From positions 1 through 23,319 of the forward strand of contig JBBROH010000046.1 in assembly GCA_038229595.1 (NCBI GenBank): DNA of 23,319 nt, in the 5' to 3' direction. Both the position numbers and the translations under genes were made by a program. Shown here one piece after another: positions 1 through 8,126 of the stretch (position 1 is the first letter of the stretch; each line of letters opens with the position of its first letter). The stretch is from JBBROH01 sp038229595. GTDB lineage: Bacteria > Chloroflexota > Chloroflexia > QHBQ01. The notes under the pieces are model-generated. The model saw only the letters and a list, made by a program, of their open reading frames with translations, was not told the origin of the DNA and did no database searches.

Positions 1-1374
1 ACCACTGAGCCGACCCTTGCGCCACCGAGCAGCACGCCGCTCCTGCTACCCACCGCCACCCCCGTCTACATACCACCGCCCGACACGCCGCTCCCGCCAA
101 CCGAAGTACCACCACCGACTGACACGCCGCTGCCCACTGCCACCCTGATCCCCCTAGCCACCCCTACAGCCAACGAGGCTGAGCCACCGACGAAGCAGCC
201 TGGTAATCTGCCAAGAGCGACAGAGCGACCACGCCGCAGCGGGGACACTGGCGGGCTGCCGGGTGCGCCGAACGTGCTGGCCCAGCTCAACAGCAGCTTT
301 GTGCCGAAGCGCACCGCTACTCCGCGCCGCCCGCGTACCGCCACGGCCACGCGCCGACCAGCGACCCGCACGCCGACGAACACCCCGACTGCGACGGCTA
401 CCCGCACGCCCACCCCCGAACCGCTAGCCGCCAGCGCATGGCTAAGTTCGACCGTTGCTGGCTCCACCTTCTACTATCTGCCGGGCAGCCCAGCCCAGCG
501 CGACCTTGCCAGCTTGCAGCAGACTGCCCGCATTGCGCTGGCGAAGATGCAGGAGCGCACGGAGATCAGTGGCCCGGTTGCGCTGAAGATTTACCTGGTG
601 CCACGCGTGTTCTGGCAAGGTGGGGCTGCCTACGACAACAACGAACTGCTACTCAGCTACGCCGAGCGCAACTATGTATCCAGTAAGTTCCCTCTCGTCA
701 TGCAGCACGAGACCAGCCATGCGCTGGCAGCGGTTGTAGTCGGGCCGCAAGGGGATCGCGGCGGCTTGCTGGGGGAGGGCTTTGCAGTCTGGGCCACGCA
801 GGGCCACTACCATCTTGAGAACTACGAGGCGCAGGTTGCTACCCTGGTTGACCAGAATGCCGCCTACTACCTGCCCTTCGAGGGGCCGCAGGGCTTGCGC
901 CAGGACTTCTACGCGGCGCAGCACGAACTGGCCTACCTGGAGGGGGCGGCGTTCGTCAAGTACATCGTGGACACTTATGGGCTGGCAAAGTTCAAGCAGT
1001 TCTTCGCTCAGCCGAACGACAGCCGGGCTGTCTTTGGCAAGAGCAACGCCGTTTTGGAGCAGGAGTGGAAGGCCTACCTGAAGAACGTGCCGCACAGCGA
1101 CGAGGATGCCCGCGCCCTGCGTCTGACCCTGCGCTACTACGATGTAATGCGCCTCTACGAGACCAACCGCGACCCGGCTGCCCGCATCCTGCCCGGCAAA
1201 CGCCCCTCACTCTGGACTGTCAGTATCCTCAGCAGCTTCCTTGCACCGAGCAACAGCCCGACCAACATCGCGCTGGAGCAGAAGCTGATCGCCGCTGGCG
1301 ACGCGATCCAGGCTGCCGACCTCGCCACCGCCAATCGCCTGCTGGATGAGGTGGAGGCAGCCAGCAAGCCGTAA
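1..1374 (+). CDS. Secreted zinc metalloprotease, peptidase MA-like, 5' partial
   Basis: The frame is open from base 1, so the gene begins upstream and its N-terminus is missing. The first roughly 145 codons are a low-complexity Pro/Thr/Arg-rich stalk with many TPT, PPP and TATRTP patches, typical of exported proteins of this phylum. A globular domain follows. It carries HETSH (706-720), an HExxH zinc site with the two His and the catalytic Glu, and GEGFA about 18 codons later, whose Glu (775-777) fits the third zinc ligand of gluzincins. This order matches the peptidase MA-like family (PF13485-type). The protein probably acts at or outside the cell surface, but the signal peptide lies outside the window. 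The substrate is unknown. Family assignment rests on the two motifs and their spacing. Confidence 0.8.
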   Translation, partial: TTEPTLAPPSSTPLLLPTATPVYIPPPDTPLPPTEVPPPTDTPLPTATLIPLATPTANEAEPPTKQPGNLPRATERPRRSGDTGGLPGAPNVLAQLNSSFVPKRTATPRRPRTATATRRPATRTPTNTPTATATRTPTPEPLAASAWLSSTVAGSTFYYLPGSPAQRDLASLQQTARIALAKMQERTEISGPVALKIYLVPRVFWQGGAAYDNNELLLSYAERNYVSSKFPLVMQHETSHALAAVVVGPQGDRGGLLGEGFAVWATQGHYHLENYEAQVATLVDQNAAYYLPFEGPQGLRQDFYAAQHELAYLEGAAFVKYIVDTYGLAKFKQFFAQPNDSRAVFGKSNAVLEQEWKAYLKNVPHSDEDARALRLTLRYYDVMRLYETNRDPAARILPGKRPSLWTVSILSSFLAPSNSPTNIALEQKLIAAGDAIQAADLATANRLLDEVEAASKP

Positions 1375-1400
1375 GCTGGGCGGTGGGTTCATCCGTCAGG

Positions 1401-1429
1401 TTGCTAAACCCGTCCCTTTCATGTATGCT
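1401..1429 (+). promoter_or_regulatory. Promoter of the YeiH-type permease
   Basis: TTGCTA (1401-1406), a 17-nt spacer and TATGCT (1424-1429) give 4/6 matches to each sigma-70 box. The predicted transcript start near 1436 lies just before the ribosome site AAAGGGGGG (1438-1446). This supports the ATG at 1451 as the start of the downstream gene. Confidence 0.45.
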
Positions 1430-1450
1430 GCTGCTACAAAGGGGGGACGC

Positions 1451-2491
1451 ATGATAGCAAAGGCTGGTGGCCTGCTGCCAACCCAGGCGCGCCTGGTAGA
1501 GCTTGCACCGGGGGTTGGGCTGGCGGTGGCGATTGCCCTGGCTGGGGGGCTAGTGCAGGCGGCGGAGGAGCGGCTGATCGGCCACGCGATCATTGAGGGG
1601 CTGGTGGTTGCGCTGCTGCTGGGCATGGTCTGGCGCACCGCATTTGGCCTGCGGAAGCGGTTTGCGGCGGGGGTCAGCTTCACCGCCAAGCAGGTGCTGG
1701 AGTTCGCCATCGTGCTGCTGGGGGCTTCGGTAGACTTCCCCACCCTGCTCAAGGCTGGCCCCGGCCTGTTGCTAGCCATCGTGATTGCGGTCATGGTCGG
1801 CATCAGCGCGAGCGTGGCGATCAGTAGGCTACTCGGCCTCAACCCTCGGCTGGCGGTGCTGATCGCGGTTGGCAACTCAATCTGCGGTAACTCGGCTATC
1901 GCGGCAGTCGCCCCAGTGATCCATGCCGACCCAGAGGATGTTGCCAGCTCTATCGCCCTCACTGCCGTTCTCGGCGTGGCGGTGGTGCTGACCTTGCCGC
2001 TGCTGATCCCGGTCTTCGCCCTCAGCTTCTACCAGTACGGGGTGTTTGCCGGGATGACAGTCTACGCCGTGCCGCAGGTCTTGGCCGCCACCTTTGCGGT
2101 CAGCACGATCAGTGGGCAGGTGGGGACGCTGGTCAAGCTGGTGCGCGTGCTGCTGCTAGGGCCGGTCGTGCTGTTCTTCAGCCTGCGAAATCGGGCGGCT
2201 GGCGCGCAAGGCGGCTTCAAGCTGACCAGCTACGTACCCTGGTTCATCATTGGCTTCCTGCTAGTGGCCGCAGTACGCAGCTTTGGCCTGCTGCCGTCGG
2301 AGGTCGCCAGTGCCACCAGCCAATTGAGCAAGTGGCTGACGGTCGCTGCTATGGCCGCCCTGGGGCTAGGGGTAGATATCCGCAGCGTGCGGAAGGTGGG
2401 GGCGCGGGTTGCTACGGCGGTGCTGCTCTCGCTGCTGGTGCTTGGCAGCGTCAGCCTCGCGCTGATCTTCGCCTTCGGTGTCCGCGCTTAG
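1451..2491 (+). CDS. YeiH/UPF0324 family putative sulfate exporter
   Basis: This is a polytopic inner-membrane protein of 346 aa, close to the usual family length. It has about ten hydrophobic segments and the family signature NSICGNSAIAA at about residues 142-152. A second conserved segment near the C-terminus (ALGLGVDIRSV) also fits the UPF0324/YeiH family (PF03601). Members are annotated as putative sulfate exporters, but transport is poorly established, so the substrate is inference. The ATG at 1451 was chosen over in-frame starts at 1346 and 1421. It has a strong ribosome site six bases upstream and lies behind a plausible promoter. The 1346 start would overlap the peptidase gene and add a non-hydrophobic tail. 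It converges with the minus-strand FtsB-like gene with only 27 nt between and no visible terminator. Confidence 0.88.
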   Translation: MIAKAGGLLPTQARLVELAPGVGLAVAIALAGGLVQAAEERLIGHAIIEGLVVALLLGMVWRTAFGLRKRFAAGVSFTAKQVLEFAIVLLGASVDFPTLLKAGPGLLLAIVIAVMVGISASVAISRLLGLNPRLAVLIAVGNSICGNSAIAAVAPVIHADPEDVASSIALTAVLGVAVVLTLPLLIPVFALSFYQYGVFAGMTVYAVPQVLAATFAVSTISGQVGTLVKLVRVLLLGPVVLFFSLRNRAAGAQGGFKLTSYVPWFIIGFLLVAAVRSFGLLPSEVASATSQLSKWLTVAAMAALGLGVDIRSVRKVGARVATAVLLSLLVLGSVSLALIFAFGVRA

Positions 2492-2518
2492 GAGACGAGC
2501 AGCCGCGCCCAGCGTCGG

Positions 2519-2953
2519 TTATTCTTTGCCAAAGAGGTTGAGCCAGCGTTGCCAGTTCTGCTCGGTGGGGGCTGCTGCCTGTTGGGCGGCGGGTGGGCTG
2601 CTGCCGGGTTGGTTGGCGGCGGGGCTGGGCAGGATGGGGATGATGATCGTCTCGCCCGGCTTCCGCAGGTTGAGGCTGTCACGGGCCTCCTGCTCGGCGT
2701 ATGCGTCCGACTTGTAGTAGTCGAGTTGTTCGCGCAGGCGGGCGTTCTGCAGTTGCTCAGTGCTGGTGTCGCGCTCGGTCTGGGCGATCTGGGTGGCGAT
2801 CACCTGGGCGCGCACCACCTCGTTGCCGAAGTTCAGCACGAAGTAGATACCGACTACCGCCAGTAGCAGCATGGCGAACTGCGGAGTGGTGCGCTTGAAG
2901 CGACGCTCGATGCCACCCATGATTTCGTTGAAGATGCGGCTGATCTGGCGCAT
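2519..2953 (-). CDS. FtsB/DivIC-like septum formation initiator protein
   Basis: A 144-aa single-pass membrane protein. It has a basic N-terminus, one membrane segment at about residues 28-45, then a coiled-coil-like stretch to about residue 80. Next comes the family signature around YAEQEARDSLNL and KPGE, seen in DivIC/FtsB proteins (PF04977). FtsB/DivIC bridges early and late division proteins at the septum through the periplasmic coiled coil. The C-terminus adds a Pro/Ala-rich linker and a short Trp-containing tail, longer than in E. coli FtsB. The ATG at 2953 lies 5 nt after the stop of the upstream TPR gene, behind a GGTGAGG site. A longer upstream reading would overlap the TPR gene and look unlike protein. 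It is the last gene of the gatC-gatA operon. Confidence 0.82.
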   Translation of the reverse strand: MRQISRIFNEIMGGIERRFKRTTPQFAMLLLAVVGIYFVLNFGNEVVRAQVIATQIAQTERDTSTEQLQNARLREQLDYYKSDAYAEQEARDSLNLRKPGETIIIPILPSPAANQPGSSPPAAQQAAAPTEQNWQRWLNLFGKE

Positions 2954-2958
2954 AGCCC

Positions 2959-3495
2959 TCACCCCTGCGTGTTCTGTTGGTCGCGCAACTTCTGCAAGCC
3001 GCGCAAGGCAGAGCGGGTGGCGTTGAGGAACCCCTTGTCGCCACTGGCCTCGCGCAACTGCAAAGCAGCTTGCAGATAGCTCTCTGCCTCGTCCAGCCTG
3101 CCCATCTCGATCAGGCACTTGCCGTAGTGTTGCAGAGCGTAATCCTCGTAGCGGCCCACCTCGCGGCTACTCGCCACCGCCTGTTGAAAGAGCGGCTCGG
3201 CCTCATCGTGCTGGCCGCTGTACTGCACTGCCGTCGCCAGGCGGATCAGATTGACCGCCTGCTGGGGCGCGTTGTCGCGCCAGTCGGCCTCGTCCAGGGC
3301 GGCGGTCAGGTAGCGGATCGCCGCCTGGTTGTCGCCCACCATGCGGTAGGCTTCGCCGATTTTGCCGCTCAAGCGGGTAGCACCCTCGCTGTCGCCTGCC
3401 TGCTCAAAGGCCGCCAGCCGCTCAAGATCATGCGCTATCTGCTTGTGCAGCGTCTCCGGGCGGTCGGCTACGTGCCGCTGGAAGGGTGTTACCAT
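2959..3495 (-). CDS. TPR-repeat protein, function unknown
   Basis: A 178-aa soluble protein with no signal peptide or membrane segment. It is almost wholly helical, with about four tetratricopeptide-like repeats from about residue 40 to 165. Recognisable cores include GEAYRMVGD, and the GRLDEAESYLQAAL helix pair near the C-terminus. TPRs form scaffolds for protein binding; the partner is unknown. The ATG overlaps the end of gatA by 7 nt, and its ribosome site AGAGGA lies inside gatA, so the two are translationally coupled. The FtsB-like gene follows 5 nt later. Context suggests a housekeeping or division role, but this is inference only. Confidence 0.75.
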   Translation of the reverse strand: MVTPFQRHVADRPETLHKQIAHDLERLAAFEQAGDSEGATRLSGKIGEAYRMVGDNQAAIRYLTAALDEADWRDNAPQQAVNLIRLATAVQYSGQHDEAEPLFQQAVASSREVGRYEDYALQHYGKCLIEMGRLDEAESYLQAALQLREASGDKGFLNATRSALRGLQKLRDQQNTQG

Positions 3496-4982
3496 CGCTT
3501 ATCCTCTACTAACGCCCCTGCCATAGTCGGGTGTCGCTTGTGCCAGTCGGTGGCCTGCTCGTAGCTGTAGGCGGCGCGCAGCAGGTTGACCTCGCCCAGG
3601 CTCGGCCCTTGCAGTTGCAAGCCAATCGGCAGGCCAGCCTCGTCGAAGCCGCAGGGAACGGAAATGCCGCAGATGCCAGCCAGGTTTGCGGGGATCGAGT
3701 ATACGTCGTTGAGGTACATTGCCAGCGGGTCGTCGGTCTTGTCGCCCAGGCGGAAGGCAGTGGTGGGAGCGACTGGCCCGGCGATCAGGTCTACCTGCGC
3801 GAAGGCTTGCTCATAATCCTGCTTGATCAGGCTCCGCACCTTGAGGGCTTTGAGGTAGTATGCGTCGTAGTAACCCGCACTGAGGGCGTAGGTGCCGAGC
3901 ATGATGCGCCGCTTCACTTCGGGGCCGAAACCCTGTTGGCGGGTCTGCATATAGCTGTCGGTAATGTTGTCGGCGGGGACGGAGAGGCCGTACTTCACGC
4001 CGTCGTAGCGGGCGAGGTTCGTGCTGGCTTCGGCGGGGGCGATGATGTAGTAGGCGGCGAGAGCGTAGTCGGTGTGTGGTAGCGAGACTTCGACTACAGT
4101 TGCACCAAGCTGCTCCAGCTTCTGGATCGCGGCCTGTACTGCGGCGCGTACCGCTGGCTGCACCGCCTCGTTAAAGAACTCCTTGGCTACCCCAATCCGC
4201 AACCCGCTGACCCCACCCTCAAGTTGGGCGGCGTAGTTTGGCACGGGCGCGGCTAGCGAGGTCGCGTCCTGGGGGTCGTGACCAGCAATGGCTTCTAGCA
4301 CCAGGGCGGCATCGCGCACGTCGCGGGTGAGCGGGCCGATCTGGTCGAGCGAACTGGCGAAGGCGATCAGGCCGTAGCGGGAGACGCGCCCGTAGCTGGG
4401 CTTGAGGCCGACGCAACCGACCAGGCTGGCAGGCTGGCGGATGCTGCCCCCAGTGTCGGTGCCGAGAGTGTAGAAGGCTTCGCCGCTGGCAGTGGCGACC
4501 GCCGAGCCGCCGCTGCTGCCGCCCGGCACGCGCTGCACATCCCAGGGGTTACGCACAGAGCCGTAGGCGGAGTTCTCGTTGGAAGAACCCATCGCAAACT
4601 CATCCATGTTGGTCTTGCCGAGCATCACCGCCCCCGCGCTACCCAGCTTCTGCACCACAGTGCCAGAGTAGGGCGGGATGAAGTTGGCGATGATCTTCGA
4701 GCCAGCCGTTGTGCGAACCCCCTGCGTCACCAGCACGTCCTTGAGGGCCATTGGCACACCGAGCAAGGGCGAATGTGGCTCACCATCCTTGCGGGCAAGG
4801 TCGGCGGCCTCGGCCTGCACCAGGGCAAGATCGCCAGTTAGGGTGATGAAGGCGTTTAGCTGCGGCTCAAGGCTACGGATGCGTTCCAGGCAGGCGCGGG
4901 TCAGTTCCAGGCTGGATACCTCGCCGCGATCCAGCAGGTCGCTGGCCTCGTGCATAGTCAGGTTGGTTAGCTCAGTTGACAT
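3489..4982 (-). CDS. gatA: Glu-tRNA(Gln)/Asp-tRNA(Asn) amidotransferase subunit A
   Basis: GatA is the glutaminase subunit of the GatCAB amidotransferase, which converts mischarged Glu-tRNA(Gln) or Asp-tRNA(Asn) to the amide form. The amidase-signature triad is complete. Counting from the ATG at 4982, it comprises Lys81 (in ALKDV), cis-Ser156 (in GGSSGGS) and nucleophile Ser180 (in TDTGGSIRQ). Length is 497 aa, normal for the family. Two in-frame ATGs exist, at 4988 and 4982. A promoter with TATAAT directly before 4988 predicts transcription starting on the A of the 4982 ATG, so 4982 is chosen. Transcripts coming through from gatC could use either. The gene overlaps the TPR gene by 7 nt. gatB is absent from the window. 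Confidence 0.97.
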   Translation of the reverse strand: MSTELTNLTMHEASDLLDRGEVSSLELTRACLERIRSLEPQLNAFITLTGDLALVQAEAADLARKDGEPHSPLLGVPMALKDVLVTQGVRTTAGSKIIANFIPPYSGTVVQKLGSAGAVMLGKTNMDEFAMGSSNENSAYGSVRNPWDVQRVPGGSSGGSAVATASGEAFYTLGTDTGGSIRQPASLVGCVGLKPSYGRVSRYGLIAFASSLDQIGPLTRDVRDAALVLEAIAGHDPQDATSLAAPVPNYAAQLEGGVSGLRIGVAKEFFNEAVQPAVRAAVQAAIQKLEQLGATVVEVSLPHTDYALAAYYIIAPAEASTNLARYDGVKYGLSVPADNITDSYMQTRQQGFGPEVKRRIMLGTYALSAGYYDAYYLKALKVRSLIKQDYEQAFAQVDLIAGPVAPTTAFRLGDKTDDPLAMYLNDVYSIPANLAGICGISVPCGFDEAGLPIGLQLQGPSLGEVNLLRAAYSYEQATDWHKRHPTMAGALVEDKRW

Positions 4983-4988
4983 AAGCAT

Positions 4989-5017
4989 ATTATACGCGAC
5001 TTCCTTACGCTTGACTA
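4989..5017 (-). promoter_or_regulatory. gatA promoter, probably giving a leaderless mRNA
   Basis: On the minus strand, TAGTCA (5017-5012, 4/6), a 17-nt spacer and a perfect TATAAT (4994-4989) are seen. A start seven bases after the -10 box falls exactly on base 4982, the A of gatA's second ATG. A leaderless message is therefore expected from this promoter. Confidence 0.6.
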
Positions 5018-5028
5018 GTAGTTGGCGG

Positions 5029-5232
5029 CTATTTCTTCACAACTTCGGCCCGCAGGCTGAAGAAAAGCACAGCGGCGATCAGGACGAAAAAGAGCGGCCC
5101 GGCGTACTCCGCCCCACCCAACCGCACCAGGGCGATCAGCAGCAGCAGGCTGGCTATCGTGCCTAGCATCAGCAGGTTGTCCTCGGCCAGGAAGTCGTAG
5201 AGCCAGAGAGCGGCAGCTTTGAGGTAGTTCAT
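5029..5232 (-). CDS. Small two-pass membrane protein
   Basis: A 67-aa protein with two hydrophobic segments (about residues 19-38 and 43-60) and a basic tail ending in VVKK. It is not recognised. Its ATG overlaps the stop of the larger upstream membrane-protein gene as ATGA, so the two are coupled and may form one membrane complex. gatA begins about 46 nt downstream. Such small, tightly coupled membrane proteins are often accessory subunits; this is inference from position only. Confidence 0.7.
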   Translation of the reverse strand: MNYLKAAALWLYDFLAEDNLLMLGTIASLLLLIALVRLGGAEYAGPLFFVLIAAVLFFSLRAEVVKK

Positions 5233-6020
5233 TGGGTGGTCTCCTGCAAGCGGGCAGCGGTGCGCTGCTGGTGGACGCTGCCGAGCCAGCGGATCAGCAG
5301 GTAGCTGACGAGGCTGTAGCCGACGATCAGGCCGATGATGCTGAGGTCGGGCGGGCTACCGGGCCACTCCACCCCCGCGCCCTCGCCTGCCCAGAAGGTG
5401 CCGTAGCTGACCAGCATTAGGCCGACGCTGAACTTGAGGGTGTTCTCTGGCACCCGTTCCAGGGGGCTACGCAGGATCACGCCCGCCAGGATAACGAGCA
5501 GGGCAGCGGCTGCCGCCCCGATGATCGCGGGCAGCCAGTTGGCCTCGTTGCGCGCCCCGGTGCCGAAGGAGAGGACGATAAAGGCGACCTCCAACCCCTC
5601 AAGCAGCACGCTCTTGTAGCTGACCGCAAAGCCGATGCTATCGAACGCGCCAGGGGTTGGGCGTGGCTCCTCCTCAAGGGTGGTGATCTCGCGCTGGTAG
5701 AGGGCGGCCTCGTCGCGCATGGCCTTGAGGTGGCTGTAGCGCAGGATCGACTTACGTAGCCACTTCATGCCAAAGAGCATCAGCAGTGCGCCGATCACAA
5801 AGCGTAGTACCTCGATTGGCACGATGCTGAGGAGCGACACCCCGAAGACGGCCACGATCACCGCCAGCGTTGCAGTGGCGGCCAACGCACCGAGCAAGCT
5901 GCTGCGCCAACTGCGGGTTACCCCGACCGCCAGCACGACGGTGAAAGCCTCGACGAACTCAACCGCCGAGGCGAAGAAGGCGGCGATCACCACGCCCCAT
6001 TGTACCGCTGTCAGACCCAT
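5229..6020 (-). CDS. Two-repeat integral membrane protein with paired ExxE motifs (COG4280/FTR1-like)
   Basis: A 263-aa protein with about six to seven membrane segments. Two halves look like repeats. The first has EFVEAFTVVLAVG (Glu21 and Glu24) and the second EGLEVAFIVLSFG (Glu141 and Glu144). A charged cytoplasmic-type loop at about residues 86-122 separates them. Duplicated membrane ExxE motifs recall the REGLE pair of FTR1 iron permeases. The overall pattern also recalls uncharacterised membrane proteins of the COG4280 type, from memory and not by search. A metal or cation transport role is inference. Its ATG lies 17 nt after gatC behind an AGGGGGG ribosome site, and its end overlaps the 67-aa gene by 4 nt. 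Confidence 0.75.
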   Translation of the reverse strand: MGLTAVQWGVVIAAFFASAVEFVEAFTVVLAVGVTRSWRSSLLGALAATATLAVIVAVFGVSLLSIVPIEVLRFVIGALLMLFGMKWLRKSILRYSHLKAMRDEAALYQREITTLEEEPRPTPGAFDSIGFAVSYKSVLLEGLEVAFIVLSFGTGARNEANWLPAIIGAAAAALLVILAGVILRSPLERVPENTLKFSVGLMLVSYGTFWAGEGAGVEWPGSPPDLSIIGLIVGYSLVSYLLIRWLGSVHQQRTAARLQETTQ

Positions 6021-6037
6021 GTTCTAACCCCCCTGCC

Positions 6038-6376
6038 CTACAAGTCCGCTTCGACCGCCGCCAACGCTTCAGCGGGCGACTGGCCCTTGACTGCGGGCAT
6101 GATCGGCACAAAACGGATGAACTCGCCTGCGGTCTGCGGTGCGTTCGCCAGTACCGCCTCCAATGGCAGGCTGGGGCGGGCAAGGTCGGGGCGCAGGGTA
6201 TTCTGGTTGGCAGAGACTGCGTTTGGCTGCACGCCCGTTGTGTCTAGTTGGTTGAGCTTGTCAATGTAGCCGAGGATCGCCGACATCTCGACGGCCATGT
6301 GTTCAACCTCTGCGTCGCTGAGGCCGAGGCGGGCGAGCATGGCGACCTTCTTCACTTCTTCGGGGCTGATTGCCAT
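6038..6376 (-). CDS. gatC: Glu-tRNA(Gln)/Asp-tRNA(Asn) amidotransferase subunit C
   Basis: GatC is the small subunit that wraps around GatA and GatB and stabilises the amidotransferase. The N-terminus (EEVKKVAMLARLGLS), the central ILGYIDKLNQLDT and the downstream RPD motif are typical. At 112 aa it is somewhat longer than the usual 95-100 aa because of a C-terminal extension ending AALAAVEADL. The ATG at 6376 has an AGGAG ribosome site seven bases upstream. It is the first gene of the minus-strand operon and has a good promoter at 6436-6465. Confidence 0.95.
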   Translation of the reverse strand: MAISPEEVKKVAMLARLGLSDAEVEHMAVEMSAILGYIDKLNQLDTTGVQPNAVSANQNTLRPDLARPSLPLEAVLANAPQTAGEFIRFVPIMPAVKGQSPAEALAAVEADL

Positions 6377-6435
6377 CTTCTACTCCTGCTGGGTGCGCGG
6401 GGTTGCGCCGCTATAAGCTGCTGCGGGGTCGCCTG

Positions 6436-6465
6436 ATTATAGCCGATGAGGGGGGAGGGTGACAA
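6436..6465 (-). promoter_or_regulatory. gatC operon promoter
   Basis: On the minus strand, TTGTCA (6465-6460, 5/6), an 18-nt spacer and a perfect TATAAT (6441-6436) lie about 60 nt before the gatC ATG. It is back-to-back with the plus-strand promoter at 6494-6522, so both share the same intergenic control region. Confidence 0.7.
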
Positions 6466-6493
6466 GCTGTTATGCTTATCCCTCCCTGCCTAG

Positions 6494-6522
6494 TTGTACC
6501 TGCGCCTGGTTTGGTATATAAT
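6494..6522 (+). promoter_or_regulatory. Promoter of the LC7-purM-purN transcript
   Basis: TTGTAC (6494-6499, 3/6), a 17-nt spacer and a perfect TATAAT (6517-6522) predict a start near 6529. That leaves about 50 nt of leader before the ATG at 6580. Confidence 0.55.
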
Positions 6523-6579
6523 GTTGCCAACAGGTGAACTTTGCACAAGCTAGAGGTTAGAGAAGGGGAGGGCTGGCGC

Positions 6580-6942
6580 ATGGCGACGATGAAGGAGCTA
6601 CTGAGCGGCTTCAAGAAGGCCGACGGGGTAGAGATGGCGGCGGTGATTGGCACTGACGGCCTGGTGATCGAAAGCATCCACAAGGATGGGGTAGACGTAG
6701 ACGAGATCAGCGCGATGGCTGACAACGGCCTCGCTATCGCCCGCGCCCTCGGCCACCAGATGAACAAGGGTGAGCCGCTACAAACCATCCTCGAATACGA
6801 GCGAGGCGTGGTGCTGCTTGAGAGCCTGGGCGAAGATGCGCTGCTGCTGGTTATCTCCGAGAAGCCGCGCAACCTGGGCAGCATCCGCTTCCTCGCCCAT
6901 CGTTCGCGCCAGGGTTTGATTGAGGCATTGGCAGCGATCTAA
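6580..6942 (+). CDS. Roadblock/LC7-domain protein
   Basis: A 120-aa protein made almost entirely of one roadblock/LC7 domain. It shows the usual pattern GVEMAAVIGTDGLVIES, a helix with DEISAMAD, and the strand pair LEYERGVVLLESL / DALLLVIS. LC7 proteins are dimeric platforms for small GTPases, acting as GAPs or adaptors in the cytoplasm. The ATG at 6580 has AAGGGGAGG about eight bases upstream, which decides it over a TTG at 6541. It lies 86 nt before purM. It differs from the MglB-type LC7 protein at 8880, so the locus has two LC7 subtypes. Its GTPase partner is not proven; the nearby mglA is the obvious candidate. Confidence 0.85.
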   Translation: MATMKELLSGFKKADGVEMAAVIGTDGLVIESIHKDGVDVDEISAMADNGLAIARALGHQMNKGEPLQTILEYERGVVLLESLGEDALLLVISEKPRNLGSIRFLAHRSRQGLIEALAAI

Positions 6943-7028
6943 CCTCGCTATCCAGGGCCGCATGGCTGCCCCGTATGGCACAGATGTGGGCGTGACGCTT
7001 GCGCCCTTGTCGGGATGGAGAGGAGTGC

Positions 7029-8126
7029 ATGGGAGCTTACAAAGAAGCTGGCGTGGACATTGACGCGAAGATGGAGGCGATAGCCTCGATCAGTGAGCAG
7101 GTAGCGGGTAGCTACAGCCCAGCGGTCTTGAGCGGGATCGGCCATTTCGGGGGCTTCTTCTCCCTCGCCGAGGCGGGTGCGCCCACCTACGCGCAGGCGG
7201 CGGGCTACAAGGAGCCGGTGCTGGTTGCCAGTGCCGACGGGGTTGGTACCAAGCTGAAGCTGGCGGTGGCCCTGGGGCGGCACGAGGGGATTGGCCGCGA
7301 TCTGGTCAACCACTGCGTCAACGATATTTTGGTCTGCGGTGCCTTCCCCCTCTTTTTCCTCGACTACTTCGCCGCTGGCAAGCTCGACGCTGTGGCCCTC
7401 GGCCAACTGGTGGCGGGCATGGCTGCGGCCTGCAAGGAGGCCGGTTGCGCCCTGCTTGGTGGCGAGACGGCGGAGATGCCCGGTGTCTACCGCGACGGTG
7501 ACTACGACGTGGCGGGCTTCATCGTCGGCATGGTGGAGAAGGAGCGCATCCTCAATGGAGCAAAGGTGGGCGACGGTGATGTACTGCTCGGCCTGCCCTC
7601 TACGGGGCTGCACACCAATGGCTACTCTCTGGTGCGCCACATCTTCGACCTCGACCCGGAGGACGCAGAGCAGGCGGCGGCGAAGCTGAACGAGCATTAC
7701 GACGAACTGGGTGGCAGCCTCGGTGATGCCCTGCTTGCTGTCCACCAATCCTACTTGCCGCAGCTTGGCCCGATCCTGGCCGCCAGCGCGAACGACTCCC
7801 GCGCCCCGCAGATCAAGGCGATGGCCCACATTACCGGCGGCGGCTTCTACGACAACCTGCCACGGGTGCTGCCAGCGCATCTGGCGGTGAAGATCAACGC
7901 CCAGTCCTGGCAGGTGCCACCCCTTTTCCGCCTGATCCAGCAGCGCGGGCAGGTGAGCAGCACGGAGATGTACCGCGTGTTCAACATGGGCATTGGTATG
8001 GTGCTGATCGCTGGGCCACGCAATGCCGAATGGTTGAGCCAACGCTTGCAGACGGTGCAGATCGGCGAAGTGGTGCGGCGGGCCGATGGTGCGCCGCAGG
8101 TAGAGATCAGCGGCCTTGAGGCTTGA
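7029..8126 (+). CDS. purM: Phosphoribosylformylglycinamidine cyclo-ligase (AIR synthetase)
   Basis: PurM catalyses the ATP-dependent ring closure of FGAM to AIR, step 5 of purine synthesis, in the cytoplasm. Family motifs appear in order: GIGHFGGFF, DGVGTKLKLA, VNDILVCGA, LLGGETAEMPGVY, GLPSTGLHTNGYSL and HITGGGFYDNLPR. The protein is 365 aa, slightly longer than the usual ~345. The ATG at 7029 has GAGAGGAG just upstream and was preferred to a TTG at 6999. It follows the LC7 gene and overlaps purN, so it is probably on the LC7-purM-purN transcript. Confidence 0.97.
   Translation: MGAYKEAGVDIDAKMEAIASISEQVAGSYSPAVLSGIGHFGGFFSLAEAGAPTYAQAAGYKEPVLVASADGVGTKLKLAVALGRHEGIGRDLVNHCVNDILVCGAFPLFFLDYFAAGKLDAVALGQLVAGMAAACKEAGCALLGGETAEMPGVYRDGDYDVAGFIVGMVEKERILNGAKVGDGDVLLGLPSTGLHTNGYSLVRHIFDLDPEDAEQAAAKLNEHYDELGGSLGDALLAVHQSYLPQLGPILAASANDSRAPQIKAMAHITGGGFYDNLPRVLPAHLAVKINAQSWQVPPLFRLIQQRGQVSSTEMYRVFNMGIGMVLIAGPRNAEWLSQRLQTVQIGEVVRRADGAPQVEISGLEA

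Noticed and set aside
1346..1450. Longer N-terminus for the YeiH-type permease
   Set aside because: It overlaps the peptidase gene and starts before the predicted promoter; the ATG at 1451 has a strong ribosome site.
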